Source: Thoreauomyces humboldtii
Lineage: Eukaryota > Chytridiomycota > Chytridiomycetes > Spizellomycetales > Powellomycetaceae
Assembly (NCBI GenBank): GCA_027596035.1
Contig: JADGJA010000120.1
Coordinates: forward strand, 1 to 40,035
DNA length: 40,035 nt
Direction: 5' to 3'
The notes under the pieces are model-generated. The model ran no database searches. It was given only the letters and a program-made list of their open reading frames with translations, and had not been told where the DNA came from. Made by a program: the position numbers and the translations under genes. Positions 19,301-28,325 of this stretch are shown here, piece by piece (the first letter of the stretch is position 1; each line of letters starts with the position of its first letter).

Positions 19301-22084
19301 CCGGTCAAGTTTATCTTGCACTCGCAATAGACTCTGATGGAGTGATTCTCGCTCGGCCTCTTCGGTACGCAGGCGCTCCGAGGTCATCGTTTTTGCAGTA
19401 TCTGCTTCCCGCGCCTTCATATCCACCTCGCGGATCTTGCTTCGGAGGGACAGATTCTCCTTCTCCAGGACAGCCCTCTCGGTTTCGGCAGCGGCCAGAC
19501 GTGGTTCAAGCTGCTCGAGCTTGATCTCAGTAGCCAAGAGTTTCTCCATAAGTGATTGCCGCTCAGCTGCTTGCTCATGGAGAAGGCCTTCGGTCTTCAT
19601 CTTTGTGTTTTCAGCGTCCTTGGCTTTCGTGTCTACGTCCCGAATTTTACTCAGAAGGGAAAGGTTATCGTGCGTCACCGATGCCTTTTCAGCTTCAAGA
19701 GTTGCGAGCCTCGACTCCAATCGTTCCAGCTTCGTCTCCGCCGTTACCACTTCCTGCTTCAGAGTTTCGCACTCAAGCTCCAGCTCATGTTGGATATCCG
19801 TTTTGCTATAATGAGCGCTTTCGATTTCCCGTGTTTTCATATCGACGGTCGCTCTGAGAGTTGTGGTCTCTTTCAACGATTCGGTTTTGTCGATTTCCAC
19901 CTGCGCCAATTTTGCCTTGGTCCGAACAAGCTCGTCCTCAGCAATGTTTAGCTTGCGCTCCAAGTTCCCTCGTTCGGTCTCATGTCGATGTATCAGCTCG
20001 TTTGCCGAAGCTTTCGACGCTTCGATTTCCTTGGTCCGCGCCCCCATTTCGCGAAGTTTGCTCTGGAAAGATAGCCTTTCTTCTTCCGATTGGGTAATTT
20101 CGGACTCGGCGTGCGCAAGCTTTGGCCGGATCTGATTGAGCTCGGCTTCAAGAGAGAGTAGCTTGTGAATCAGATGATCCCGCTCGGCCTCATGCTCTTG
20201 TACGACGTCTGTGTTCGTAGACTCGGCCTTTCGGGCTCGCAAGTCCAGCTCCCGGAGCTTGTTTGTAAGGGTGAAGTTTGCATTCTGAAGTTCTTCCTTT
20301 TCTGCTTCTGCTGCGGAAGTAGTGATCGCTAGTTGCTCCGTGATCCGTCGCACCTCGGCCTGCAACGTGTTGCGGTCGCCCTCCAACGTCTCGATGGCAG
20401 TTTCCGTTTCGGTCCACTCCGACTCTGCTTTTTGCGCCCGCAAGTCCAGTTCGCGGATTTTGTTGGTCAGCGAAAAGTTTGAACTTTGTAAAGCTGCCTT
20501 TTCGGTTTCCATTTTAGCCGCCCGGGCCTCCAGGGCCTTGACGTGCGCCTCGGCGGCCTGGAGGTCTCGGTCGAGTCTGTCTCGCTCAGATTCATGCTCA
20601 TGAAGGCGGTCGATGGTCATTGTCTTTGCGGAGATGGCTGTGCGAAGACTCAACTCGAGTTCTCGAATCTTGGTGTCCAAGGTCAAGTTGGACTCATGCA
20701 AAGCCCACTTCTCCTTGTCCGCCGCGACGGAGCTGTTCTCAGCCTGGGCAAGCTTCCGTTCCAATTCCTGGATTTTTCGCTTTGATTCATCAAGCTCCAT
20801 CTGGTGGTCCTGAAGCTGCTCCGAGCTCTGAGTTCTGGTGAATTCAGATTTTCGTAGTGCAAGGTCAAGCTCTTGGATCTTCGTTCTCAACGTAAACGCG
20901 GTGTTTTGCAGGCCGGCCTTCTCAGCTTCGACGTCGGCGGCAGCAGCTTCCGCTTGTGCGACTCGAGCCTCGGCTCTGCTTGCTCGGTTTTCGAGACTTT
21001 GGATGTCAGATTTCAGCGTAGCGATCATCCTCTGGTTGGACTCTCGCTCGGTAGCAAAGTTCTTGGAGAGGGTCGCTGTCGCGGCTTCCTTCTCCTGTAT
21101 CTCCGACTCCATGTCTGAGAGCTTCCTCTTGAGAGATGTGATGAAGACTTCCCGGGTTTCCGTCGCGCTTCGTTCGTGACTGTCGGCGGCGTGGGCATGT
21201 TCGAGCTTCTCTTGCAGGTCGCCGATGGTGTTTCGCAGTGTCTCGATGGTCTGATGCTGAATCGTGGTTTCGTTCAGTAAATCCACATGCGCCACCTCGG
21301 TTGCATGCAGCTCGGTGATCTGCACGAGCAATTCCTCCTTCTCGGTCTGCAAAGCCAAGATTTTTTCGCGGTCGATTGCCTTGCTCTCGTCGGCCTGCTT
21401 CAGTTTGGCATTCGCCCGCGCGAGTTTGGTGTCGAAATCATGTACCTGCAGGGTCATGAGCTCGATGGTCTTTGTCGTGGACATTGCTGCTTCCCGGCTG
21501 TTCGCTGCCTCGGACTCGCCGAAGTTGCCCAAGTTCGCTCGATCAGCAAGTCGACCCTCGAGGTCCTTGATTTTTTTCTTCAACACCATGATGAGTTTGT
21601 GCTCGCCGACGCGAAGGACGGAGCCGTCGTCAGAGGGTTCGACGGACTCTGCTCGGGCAAGCTTTTCACGAAGGTCCTCGACGGTATCCTCCAACTCGTG
21701 GACCCTGTTCTGAAGACCGTCGATGGTGCTTTGCATGGACTCGACGACGCGCGCGTCTGTCCTGGAAGGCGTGTCAGACGTGACGCTGCCGCGCTCCACT
21801 CCGTCGACCGCGGTGGCTGACACGACAGATCTGTTTCGCGATCGGCCCCATGTCGCGTCGTAGTCTCTGGTAGCCTTGTCTCGTTTGAACTTTTCGATCT
21901 CCTTCTCCTTTCCCTCCAAGATCTGCAACAGCTTGTGTATGCACTCCTTGTCTTCGAGTCCGGCTAGGTTGTAGCTCGTCTCAAGCTGGGAGGTGCTGAA
22001 AGTGTGGAAGTGCGAGGACTGATTTGTGGAGCGTGCGCGTTGCGGTGATGAGAAGGACGACCCATGTTGTTGGTAGGCGGGCAT
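16316..22084 (-). CDS. Giant coiled-coil protein with a 70-residue repeat
   Basis: A single exon encodes 1,922 residues. Residues 1-100 are Ser-rich and include an early helix (LEDKECIHKLLQILEGKEKE). About 110-1,660 is almost unbroken coiled coil, rich in Glu, Lys, Arg, Ala and Leu. From about 402 to 1,545 it follows a 70-residue (ten-heptad) period marked by KIRELDLRAQKAE-like segments at 402, 472, 542, 609, 676, 749, 819, 889, 959, 1029, 1099, 1169, 1239, 1344, 1414 and 1484. The C terminus has a Ser/Pro/Gln-rich break, another helical block (about 1,735-1,830) and a Pro/Arg-rich tail (PPPPPPSRIRQR). The family is not recognised. Such proteins act as cytoskeletal, spindle-pole/basal-body, Golgi or septum scaffolds, and I cannot tell which. 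Its 3' end lies 106 bases from that of the GATA factor gene. Confidence 0.9.
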   Translation of the reverse strand: MPAYQQHGSSFSSPQRARSTNQSSHFHTFSTSQLETSYNLAGLEDKECIHKLLQILEGKEKEIEKFKRDKATRDYDATWGRSRNRSVVSATAVDGVERGSVTSDTPSRTDARVVESMQSTIDGLQNRVHELEDTVEDLREKLARAESVEPSDDGSVLRVGEHKLIMVLKKKIKDLEGRLADRANLGNFGESEAANSREAAMSTTKTIELMTLQVHDFDTKLARANAKLKQADESKAIDREKILALQTEKEELLVQITELHATEVAHVDLLNETTIQHQTIETLRNTIGDLQEKLEHAHAADSHERSATETREVFITSLKRKLSDMESEIQEKEAATATLSKNFATERESNQRMIATLKSDIQSLENRASRAEARVAQAEAAAADVEAEKAGLQNTAFTLRTKIQELDLALRKSEFTRTQSSEQLQDHQMELDESKRKIQELERKLAQAENSSVAADKEKWALHESNLTLDTKIRELELSLRTAISAKTMTIDRLHEHESERDRLDRDLQAAEAHVKALEARAAKMETEKAALQSSNFSLTNKIRELDLRAQKAESEWTETETAIETLEGDRNTLQAEVRRITEQLAITTSAAEAEKEELQNANFTLTNKLRELDLRARKAESTNTDVVQEHEAERDHLIHKLLSLEAELNQIRPKLAHAESEITQSEEERLSFQSKLREMGARTKEIEASKASANELIHRHETERGNLERKLNIAEDELVRTKAKLAQVEIDKTESLKETTTLRATVDMKTREIESAHYSKTDIQHELELECETLKQEVVTAETKLERLESRLATLEAEKASVTHDNLSLLSKIRDVDTKAKDAENTKMKTEGLLHEQAAERQSLMEKLLATEIKLEQLEPRLAAAETERAVLEKENLSLRSKIREVDMKAREADTAKTMTSERLRTEEAERESLHQSLLRVQDKLDRTETKLAKADEEKDVLQDDNFGLKKTIRELDLRFKTAESAKTSTQELLRQCEAERDSLVQELRKVQNKLEQSESNLGLAQAQSAALEESNVLLTRRIQDLDSRAQHGEAARNSLTDRLYEHETEREAFVQDLRKMEEKLRRSNDTLVTVQTERDGLKNANSALTSKVRELDDKFQRSEKAGTEKAHLLQEHEMQHASLFRELQACEDRLEHAQRKVADAEEEKVSLQIAASALTSKVREAELRIQKAEIARTSTSNLLHDQESEKEALLQTLHAAEQELERSKGDIMKLDSERQALRSSNHSLTNRIRDLDQELQRAQTAHSKISDTLEEREGERAHLLRQVRDLEARVSDAESVAATSTQALQERETEFTDLNRKVREFEARVEDYRAASTTVEAEKQALRETNASLTNRIRQLDQTLQEALNARSAADGQLNDYELERMALIRELRDMKGKLQQSETAIASIESEKLVSQHSSSQLKNKIRELELELQQAADAKAKDLELVQELEAARTSLYQKVRELEAARQEAEELVTAAEHEKLAAQHSESLLKVRVRDLDMVLQKAALVKTTDAELLLEHETERKLLLRKIEELESALRHAESAATGIDDGSFRASTSDPPVVASLRAKLNALQAQIARADTVAATDRQTALEDRRSYENTLRQLRPRIKELETQLADAKGAAKSELQEQASQRMYEGKTHHKMKETIRDLQRQLASAAAVPTITIPAAAKFHISTQTLTEAGDSSALDIMEQEYEDLRVRIHNLADDIQQSVFGGAPKSKAVAREHPDTPGQPQRRPDLPPFQHHLSSSSGNLNATLSANKSMAISSAFKSLHTVLSHLAERCATSNENAAKARRDLRKTISTLKRARSDVALAEQARTSLVERVKELEGQCKQKMQKLKLLDDLIMGKSSNPPSAPASTEHQQHQNQQRQRRNQTDDTHLPPPPPPPSRIRQRTVSSNTSAQMSSPKHSPMRSPTRGRATRDDPDRSAENSIHWREM
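17452..20881 (-). repeat. Diverged 210-base (70-codon) periodic repeats in the coiled-coil gene
   Basis: At protein level, marker segments of the form K-[IVL]-R-[ED]-[LV]-[DE] recur at steps of exactly 70 residues in most intervals. Two early steps are 67, and between residues 1,239 and 1,344 three 35-residue half-units replace the normal unit. The DNA copies are strongly diverged, so this is an old amplification. Confidence 0.8.
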
Positions 22085-22941
22085 GGCAGCCTCTGCGGTG
22101 CTCGATCAAGCTTCCGCCCTGTGCCGCCTTGAGTCCTGGGGGTTGCGGGTCCTGGTAGGATTGGCGTGGAAGTGTACGGTGCGATGCTGAAGGTGAGAGA
22201 TCTTGAGAGGGGTGTGAGGGTTTTCCGTCCGAGAACGAACGCGTCCGAGTGCCGTAACGGGTCGCTGGTGTCAAGAGCTGTCCAGAAAGGAGTTTCCCAA
22301 TGCTCCCTGCTTCCCAACCATGCTCCCTGCGAGCAACCGCTTACTACTCCTTGCGTGCCTTGCCGCCGATACAGCAAGGTGCAGCATGTTCCGCTCATGT
22401 CCGGGTGAGCATAGACAGGGTTACGTTGCAACGACTCATGAACGTTTGCGAACCGAACCGGATAGTTCCTAACTTCTGAACTTCCCACAGAATGCATAAG
22501 ACCACGTATCCTCTCGCGGGATGCATGCCTATCGTATCGTGTGTGGGGTCCTCTGTCTGCAGATGGGACAGCCTGCTCGTTATCCTACGATGTGTTCATT
22601 ACTAGCGCACTGAAACTGTACAGTAGAATGAGTACAGTTCGCGGTGATGGTCTACCGCGGGTCGGGGGGCCAAACCCGCACACTTCGTCACGCGCCGCCA
22701 CACTTCTTACCTCACTCACTCTCCCCCGGATGCTCTCGCCCTTTCCTTTTTTTTTTGCTACAGTATACACCAGTACATCACATCACGACGGTGTAAACTG
22801 CCCACTGCCTGCCCTTCGTTTGCCGCGGCTTCATTTGCGGTACTGCATCAACGGCAACTACTTTCCACCACTTGCGTTTTATCAGGATCAGCAACTTTCT
22901 TGGACCAGCGCCCACTGCCTCCTTTCTCAAAGCATTTGAAC
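22085..22941. other. Intergenic between divergent coiled-coil and carrier genes
   Basis: Presumed promoter region for both genes. No coding region is supported; the long open frame at its left edge is a shadow of the coiled-coil gene start. A T-run (TTTTTTTTTT) lies at about 22747-22756, roughly 190 bases before the carrier start. Confidence 0.5.
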
Positions 22942-24292
22942 ATGTCCGCGCCTTCGGTCCCCACAAAACCAGTCCTCTCACCGGCGACGACGTCAGTGGC
23001 TTCGGGTCTCATCCACCACGCATCCCAGTTCACGATCGGCGCTCTGGCCGCATGCGGTGCGGTCACATTCACGAACCCGTGGGAGGTGGTCAAGACAAGA
23101 CTGCAGCTACAGGGTGAGCTGGAAAAGCGCATCGCCAGGGGAGACGTCGCAGCTGGCGTCGGGAAGCCGAAACCGTACCCGAATGCCATCGCCGCTTTTG
23201 GAACCATCTTCCGGAACGAAGGGGTCCGCGGCATCCAACGCGGTCTGGCGCCAGTGAGTGACATGCACACGTCGGGGAACCGCCCGGGTTCCTCATCCGT
23301 GCGGCGGCAACAAGATGTCTGATGGACCCGCTTGCAATCTCCTCAGGCATACGTGTATCAGATCTTGCTCAACGGTTGTCGGTTGGGTCTCTACGAGCCC
23401 ATCAAGGCCGGATACGTCACCATGTTTGACGCCATCTCGCCCGGCGGCAAGGCGAAGAGCCCCCTTCCGCCGATGATTTTTGGCGGCGCCACAGCCGGAC
23501 TGCTCGGTGCTTTCATCTCTTCGCCATTGTACCTGATCAAAACTGTAGGTCGCTCCGCTGTGACCTCGGGTCTTGTACACACGCTTGTGGTTGACTCTTG
23601 CGGGATGGTTCAATAGCGAATGCAGTCGTATACTACAACCAACACGGTCGTCGGAGCCCAGCACAGCTACGTCAAAGAGGGAACCGTGAAGGCGCTTAGA
23701 CTCATCTACGGCAAGGAGGGCGTGCGCGGTCTCTGGCGAGGATGCGACGCGGCCATGCTCAGGACGGGCATCGGATCCGCCGTGCAGCTCTCCAGCTACG
23801 AGTCGTTCAAGAAGATCCTGGCGGACAGCGGGTGGTTCAAAATGCACGACGGGCACGGAGGACTCAGTCTGCATCTCGGCGCCAGTCTGATCACCAGTCT
23901 GTTCGTGTGTCTGGCCATGAACCCCTTCGATGTCGCGAGCACGCGGATGGTACGGAGTTTCAGTCTTGTCGACCGGAGAAAACGATGCGAGTATTCACCC
24001 TGTTTCATTCAGTACAACCAAAATACAGCAGCGGATGGGAAGCAAGGGGCATTGTACAAGTCTGGCGTTGACTGTCTGGTCAAGACGGTCCGAGCGGAAG
24101 GGTTCACAGCTTTGTACAAGGGGCTAAGCGCCCACTACTTGCGAATCGGGTATGGGAAGGAGATTGATAGATACCGACTTGTCATCATGATTGCTCATCC
24201 GGATTTTCACTCCTAGACCCCACACCGTATTGACATTTGTGTTTTTGGAGCAGTTTCGGAAGGTTGGTCGCTTCATCTTTGACAAGGAATGA
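22942..24292 (+). CDS. Mitochondrial carrier, oxaloacetate carrier (Oac1/SLC25A34-35) type
   Basis: Exons 22942-23253, 23347-23544, 23617-23949, 24013-24149 and 24217-24292 give 351 residues, with all phases matching. It is a six-helix inner-membrane carrier built from three repeats. Signature motifs are PWEVVKTR (from P46), SPLYLIKTR (P164) and NPFDVASTR (P273). The second lacks the usual acidic residue and the third lacks the usual basic one, as in Oac1 relatives. The segments LNGCRLGLYEP, RMYNQ, DCLVKTVRAEG, ALYKGLSA and RIGPHTVLTFVFLEQ fit the Oac1 branch closely; yeast Oac1 moves oxaloacetate, sulfate and related anions. The N terminus has about 40 extra residues before helix 1. Substrate assignment is by family resemblance only. 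Confidence 0.9.
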
Positions 24293-24541
24293 AAGGCTGT
24301 TTCACGGGGTTGTCGGGGAGGAAATCCTCGGAGCAATTAGAGCTTAGACAGACAGTCACACCATACGTAGTTTTGTTGGAAACGACGGGGTACTTCCTCT
24401 CATCCATCCATTCACTTATTTTCTTGCATGCTTTGGGGACATGCGGGGTATGAAATACATGAGTCCTTTCCTGTGGGGGGTCTCGAATCTTTGACAAAAC
24501 TTGAGAAGCGTTTCGGATGTCCATCGTAGCTGGTGCTTCGC
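24293..24541. other. Short intergenic spacer between convergent genes
   Basis: It holds the 3' flanks of the carrier and of the minus-strand TPVRRS protein gene. No feature could be supported. Confidence 0.5.
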
Positions 24542-26470
24542 TCAGAACCCATCGGACTGCGGCAGGGGCGTCATGTCCATTGGCACGCGTCTGGTCGCAG
24601 CGGACCCTTTGATGGGAGTCATATTGCCTAGAGGTATGGTCTGCACGGACGAAAGGCGTTAAGCATAGAGCACTTGGCCCTACGCTTCCTGATTCCGCAC
24701 GCCAAACTTACCGAGTTGGGTTTAAATGCCCAGCCGTTCTTCGCGAGAAGCCTGTTCGTGGGCGTGGAAGCCTCTATCTGCTCGATCTTGTCTCGGACGG
24801 TTGTGCTGGGGGTGCTCGGCGTCCCGCCAAAGTTGCGAGTGACCATTGATTTGCGACTTGACCTGCGTACTGGTGTCACGATGGTCTTGATATCGTCTCC
24901 CAATACTGGGGAACGATGAGATCAGATTCCCAGGAGGAATGAAGTCGCCCATGAGGGTATAGAATGATGTTCACTCACATTCTTTGTCCTTCCGAGAGGC
25001 CTGCACAGCTTCCAGCACATGGATCGAACCAAGCTGCGATTCTGGTTGGATGTTTTGCAGTGGTCGCCGGGTACCAACCTCCTTGGTCTCGCCTCCCATC
25101 TCACTAACAGTCCCCCACGCTACTGTCCTTCGCGGGGTTGGCTTGTTGTTATTGAGTCCAAGGCTCATGCTGCTGAGCATCCCTGTCATCCGCTCGACCA
25201 TCGGCATGTCCTCATGCATCGGGAATGCGGATGCCCGGGGAGTCATGCTGTCAGTGGTTGAGCGGCTGCCTGGAGAAGTCCACTCCGGGCGAGGTGGACT
25301 TGACAACACGGAATCTGCGAAGTGTAATGTTGGGGGAACCGGACTGGAAGGCGAGCGGAGTTCCGTCGGATCCGGGACCGAGGAGGGCGTCACTGATGCT
25401 TCTGCTAACGTGTCAGGAATATCGAGCTCGAATTGAACCTTGCCCGACTTCGGAGGATAGGCACCTACCAGCGTTGGACCCTTCGATTATGGAGAAGGCA
25501 TGACCATCTAGCTCTGGGTTTCTTGGGGTATGAGTAAGCGTAGTGGTTTGATGCTCAATGACCGGAGCTTGGTGCGTAACGGGGCTAGGGACAAGTAACG
25601 CGAGTGTTGATTCCACACTATCATTGGCCCTATATGCTCCTAGAAGCTCCTGCAGCAGGTCGTCAAGCAACTCAGGGCCAGTTTGGCATGCAAAAGTCCG
25701 GTGAGTGGTCATCGTTCGGGCGGGAGTGCTCCGAATATCAGAAGCAATTCTTTCTAGCATTAATCTTAATGACTCTGGTTGCGAGACGGTGCCCTCTCCG
25801 CGTACGCTTCCGTCCATTTCGATATCATCGAGTGGCCGTACTGGTGAGGGCATCCGCGGTGTCTTGATTGAGAGCTTTGGCGCTCGAATAGGCTGCTTAG
25901 TTTTGACTGATGGCACATTCTTGGTGTTGCCAGGTGCCGCCCTGGACTTGGATGCCGGAAGAACGTTCGGGGCGGGTGCAGCGCGTCGTGGAGGTGCCGA
26001 CGAGGTGGGCCTTCGCGTTGCCGGTGCGGCCGTCGGGGGTCGCGGCACAACACGCGTCACGACAGGGACTGCTAGCTTGGGCGGCGGTTGCAGGGAACGT
26101 CGAGGAATGCGAGACGGCGACTTTCCATCAGGGAACGCTCTGTCAGCTGCCTGCGCCCTGGGTGCAGCCGATGTCGAGCGTGGTACAGCTCCATTCTTTG
26201 GGGCAGAAGGTGCTTGCCTGTGCGAGGCGACAGCTGCGGATTTGACGTTCGTGTCGGCAGGGCGATTTGAAAACGCGGTAGCCAAAGTCGACGAGCGAGG
26301 CTTCTGTGCAGGTTTCGCGTCTCTACACGTTTCTCGATCAGTCCCGGTGAACAGAGGAAGCACCTGCGAGCCAATACCAACCTCTTACGCTCTGCCTCCC
26401 TGCGACGCTTAAATTCAGCCAGCCGCTCCTTCAGTGCGATCTGTTCTGCGTTTGGCTCGCCAGCGAGCAT
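24542..26470 (-). CDS. Disordered basic protein with TPVRRS motif, possibly microtubule- or spindle-associated
   Basis: Minus-strand exons 26470-26378, 26303-25469, 25401-24979, 24905-24712 and 24640-24542 give 547 residues with continuous phase. The start has a charged helix (EPNAEQIALKERLAEFKRRR). Then comes a long Pro/Ala/Arg/Ser-rich basic region with isolated helical patches (ESLRLMLERIASDI, GPELLDDLLQELLGAY). Near the C terminus are TIVTPVRRSSRKS, a helix (VRDKIEQIEASTPTNRLLAK), NGWAFKPNS, and a short tail with IPLGNMTPIKGS. A TPVRRS motif followed by an aromatic-x-PN motif recalls the C-terminal region of CKAP2/CKAP2L and HURP-like mitotic proteins. I rate this resemblance weak. The protein is basic enough for binding microtubules or DNA. 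Introns are 67-74 bases; several shorter alternative acceptors were set aside because they break the frame. Confidence 0.72.
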
Positions 26471-26593
26471 CTTCGGGATGGGAAGGAGGCGGAGATGGGG
26501 AAGACGGAAGATACAACGGTTGTAGGATCACGAAGGGCACACGGATCGGACACTTCGGACATTAGAGAGTTTGTAGGGACCGCCTTGTGCTTG

Positions 26594-26850
26594 TATAGGA
26601 CTCGTTGCCCTGCCACGACGACTTCGGAGCCATCGGACCGTGCTCCTTCTCCTCTCGTCGTTGACCTCACACCGACTAAGACGGCCGCCCCCCCCCCCCG
26701 GGGGGGGGGGGGGCGGCGCCCCGGGGGGGGGGGGGGGGGGGGGGGGGNNNNNNNNNNTATTGGCCTGGTTGCCCTGCCACCACTTCTTTGGTGCCTTCGG
26801 TCCGTGGTCCTTCTCCTCTCGTGGTTTACCTCAAACCGCCTAATACGGCC
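26594..26850. repeat. 93-base direct near-duplicate flanking the assembly gap
   Basis: Positions 26594-26686 and 26758-26850 align over 93 bases without indels. I count 16 mismatches, 15 of them transversions. Each copy ends in ACGGCC and runs into a C homopolymer. The pattern suggests one locus assembled twice from poor reads rather than a true duplication. Confidence 0.8.
26687..26757. other. Assembly gap with poly-C/poly-G flanks
   Basis: A C run, then G runs broken by GGCGGCGCCCC, then ten N at 26748-26757. The homopolymers probably caused the gap. Any frame read across it is unreliable. Confidence 0.95.
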
Positions 26851-27016
26851 CCCCCCCCCCCCCATCTTGGCCAATCATCACCACCTTCGCCTTGCCCTTC
26901 CTCCGGCTCATCGTTATGCTCGGTGAAAGCAGTGACACTGGTTCTCAGTCCGTCCCCAAAACGCCCTGGATAGGAATGAAAGAAGAGTTCGGGGTGCTCA
27001 AGAAGAGTAGTGAAGG

Positions 27017-27082
27017 TAGAGCATGAGGCAGAGCATGAGGGTAGAGCATGAGGCATGTGTGAGCATGAGGTAGAGCATGAGC
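27017..27082. repeat. Degenerate short tandem array with core GAGCATGAG
   Basis: Five copies of GAGCATGAG occur within 66 bases, separated by 3-7 bases (GTA, GCA, GGTA and longer). Spacing is irregular and there is no array of unique spacers, so it is not CRISPR-like. Confidence 0.85.
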
Positions 27083-27721
27083 AACCGGGCAATGGAATGT
27101 AGGTGATGTCAGGAGGGCGAGATGGCTTGTATTCAACTCGTTGTGGGGGGAACGAGGATGAGAGCTCGAAGTCGTCCGCGCGGAGACCTCTACTCGTTGT
27201 CGGCTTTCTTACCAGGATCGAGGGTCTGGTACTCGTACTCGTTTTCTCAAAAAAAACGAGTTCTACAAACTCTCTAATATGCAGCGGTTCTTTTGACCAA
27301 CTGTGCTGCGCAAATTGCAGCTTTTCTTCACAGCCAGACAAGTTCGACTCCGGCCACGCCTGGATTATCGCTCAATGGGGTGCTATGGATGCTGAATGTG
27401 GAGTTGAGGAAGACGGGGGAAGAAGCGTCTGGGAAAGCAGGCTTTGGCACGCTCCCGACGTGGCTTGGCAGCTCCACTGGCGCATCCCTCGCTCCCCCTC
27501 GCTCCACTCCCTCCACCTATGCATCTCTGATGAATTCCGATGAATGGTCAGGATCGAATGTGAGCTGGGCATGTCTCACGAAGCGATCGCTCATGGAAAT
27601 GTGCAGTCAAAGCATACAGGCATAGAGTTTTCCTTTTCTTTCGAACTGCATGTAGCGGTGAGCGTTGTAGGGTCCTCATGGTCTCATACGTAAGCCTTTA
27701 GGCTCGCTTCACATGCTTGCC

Positions 27722-27727
27722 GATAAG
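27722..27727 (+). promoter_or_regulatory. GATAAG site upstream of glutamate synthase
   Basis: CGATAAG matches the HGATAR consensus bound by fungal GATA factors, 684 bases before the GLT1 start codon. A single hexamer is expected by chance about once per 2 kb counting both strands, so this alone is weak. Confidence 0.3.
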
Positions 27728-27914
27728 TCGAGCTTTGCAAGACTGAGAAGCCTGCTCGCGCTCAAGTCTTGGATTCGATGGACGAAACATAGGCAAACCT
27801 CTAGGAGACCTGACTGCTACCGCTTCCTAGAACTCGGGAGTTCTCGGGTCGCTGGCCGCCGCCCTTTTGGGTTTCCTTGCCTTGTGACGAAAGATCTCCC
27901 GGAGGTCTCCTTTG

Positions 27915-27920
27915 CTTATC
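27915..27920 (-). promoter_or_regulatory. GATAAG site (reverse strand) upstream of glutamate synthase
   Basis: CTTATC on the top strand, 491 bases before the GLT1 start, in opposite orientation to the site at 27722. Paired GATA sites are typical of nitrogen-regulated fungal promoters, but binding is untested. Confidence 0.3.
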
Positions 27921-28325
27921 TTTTGGTGTCGCAGAGAGATGGATGCGATCTGGCAATTGGATCTCTGTCGAAAAGGGAGGGCGGCAGCAGCACAACCACC
28001 TCTCATAAACAACAGCCATGATCGCCCCTCGTCTGCCGTTCCTCTCTGGGCCGTCCCCCATCCAAGTCTCATTTTCAGCTGCATATTCGTCTGCTTTTCA
28101 TACCTAAGGACACCACACGTCGGCTCAAGAGAATTCCCACGGCTTCGTTCTCGTCAAGAAAAAAAAAACAACCCGCAGTGACAAAGGTGAGATCAGATGG
28201 GTCAGCTGGCCCCCCAAGATGCCTCCGTTTTTCCGTGCGCCATGGCTAAACATCTTGCCTCACCCTCTTCTCGTCGGATCGAATCAGCCTTCCTAATTCT
28301 CACTTACGTCGCTCGCTTCTCTCAG

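Larger units (their letters stand above)
26561..27278. repeat. 16-base inverted repeat enclosing the gap region
   Basis: ATTAGAGAGTTTGTAG at 26561-26576 is exactly the reverse complement of 27263-27278. Read outward to inward, both arms encode IREFV in one frame, but similarity fades quickly beyond the 16 bases. Confidence 0.7.
26471..28325. other. Gene-poor interval with an assembly gap and repeats
   Basis: About 1.9 kb separates the divergent TPVRRS and glutamate synthase genes. Open frames exist on both strands, for instance 27293-27625, but none shows a recognisable domain or good splice partners. The interval contains ten N bases with long C and G runs, a 93-base near-duplicate, a 16-base inverted repeat and a short GAGCATGAG array. 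It probably includes the promoter of the glutamate synthase gene at its right end. Confidence 0.5.

Noticed and set aside
25439..25468. A 30-base intron in the TPVRRS protein gene
   Set aside because: A 67-base intron with a CTGAC branch point and a TTAGCAG acceptor uses the same donor and keeps the frame.
26431..26926. Open frames running across the run of N bases
   Set aside because: They include unknown bases and poly-C/poly-G translated as proline or glycine, and part of the sequence is probably duplicated by misassembly.
27017..27082. CRISPR-like array
   Set aside because: The repeats are nine bases long with spacers of a few bases, in a eukaryotic genome.
27293..27625. A 110-residue protein gene in the gene-poor interval
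   Set aside because: No recognisable domain, overlapping frames of similar length on the other strand, and no ATG at the start of the frame that fits a gene model.
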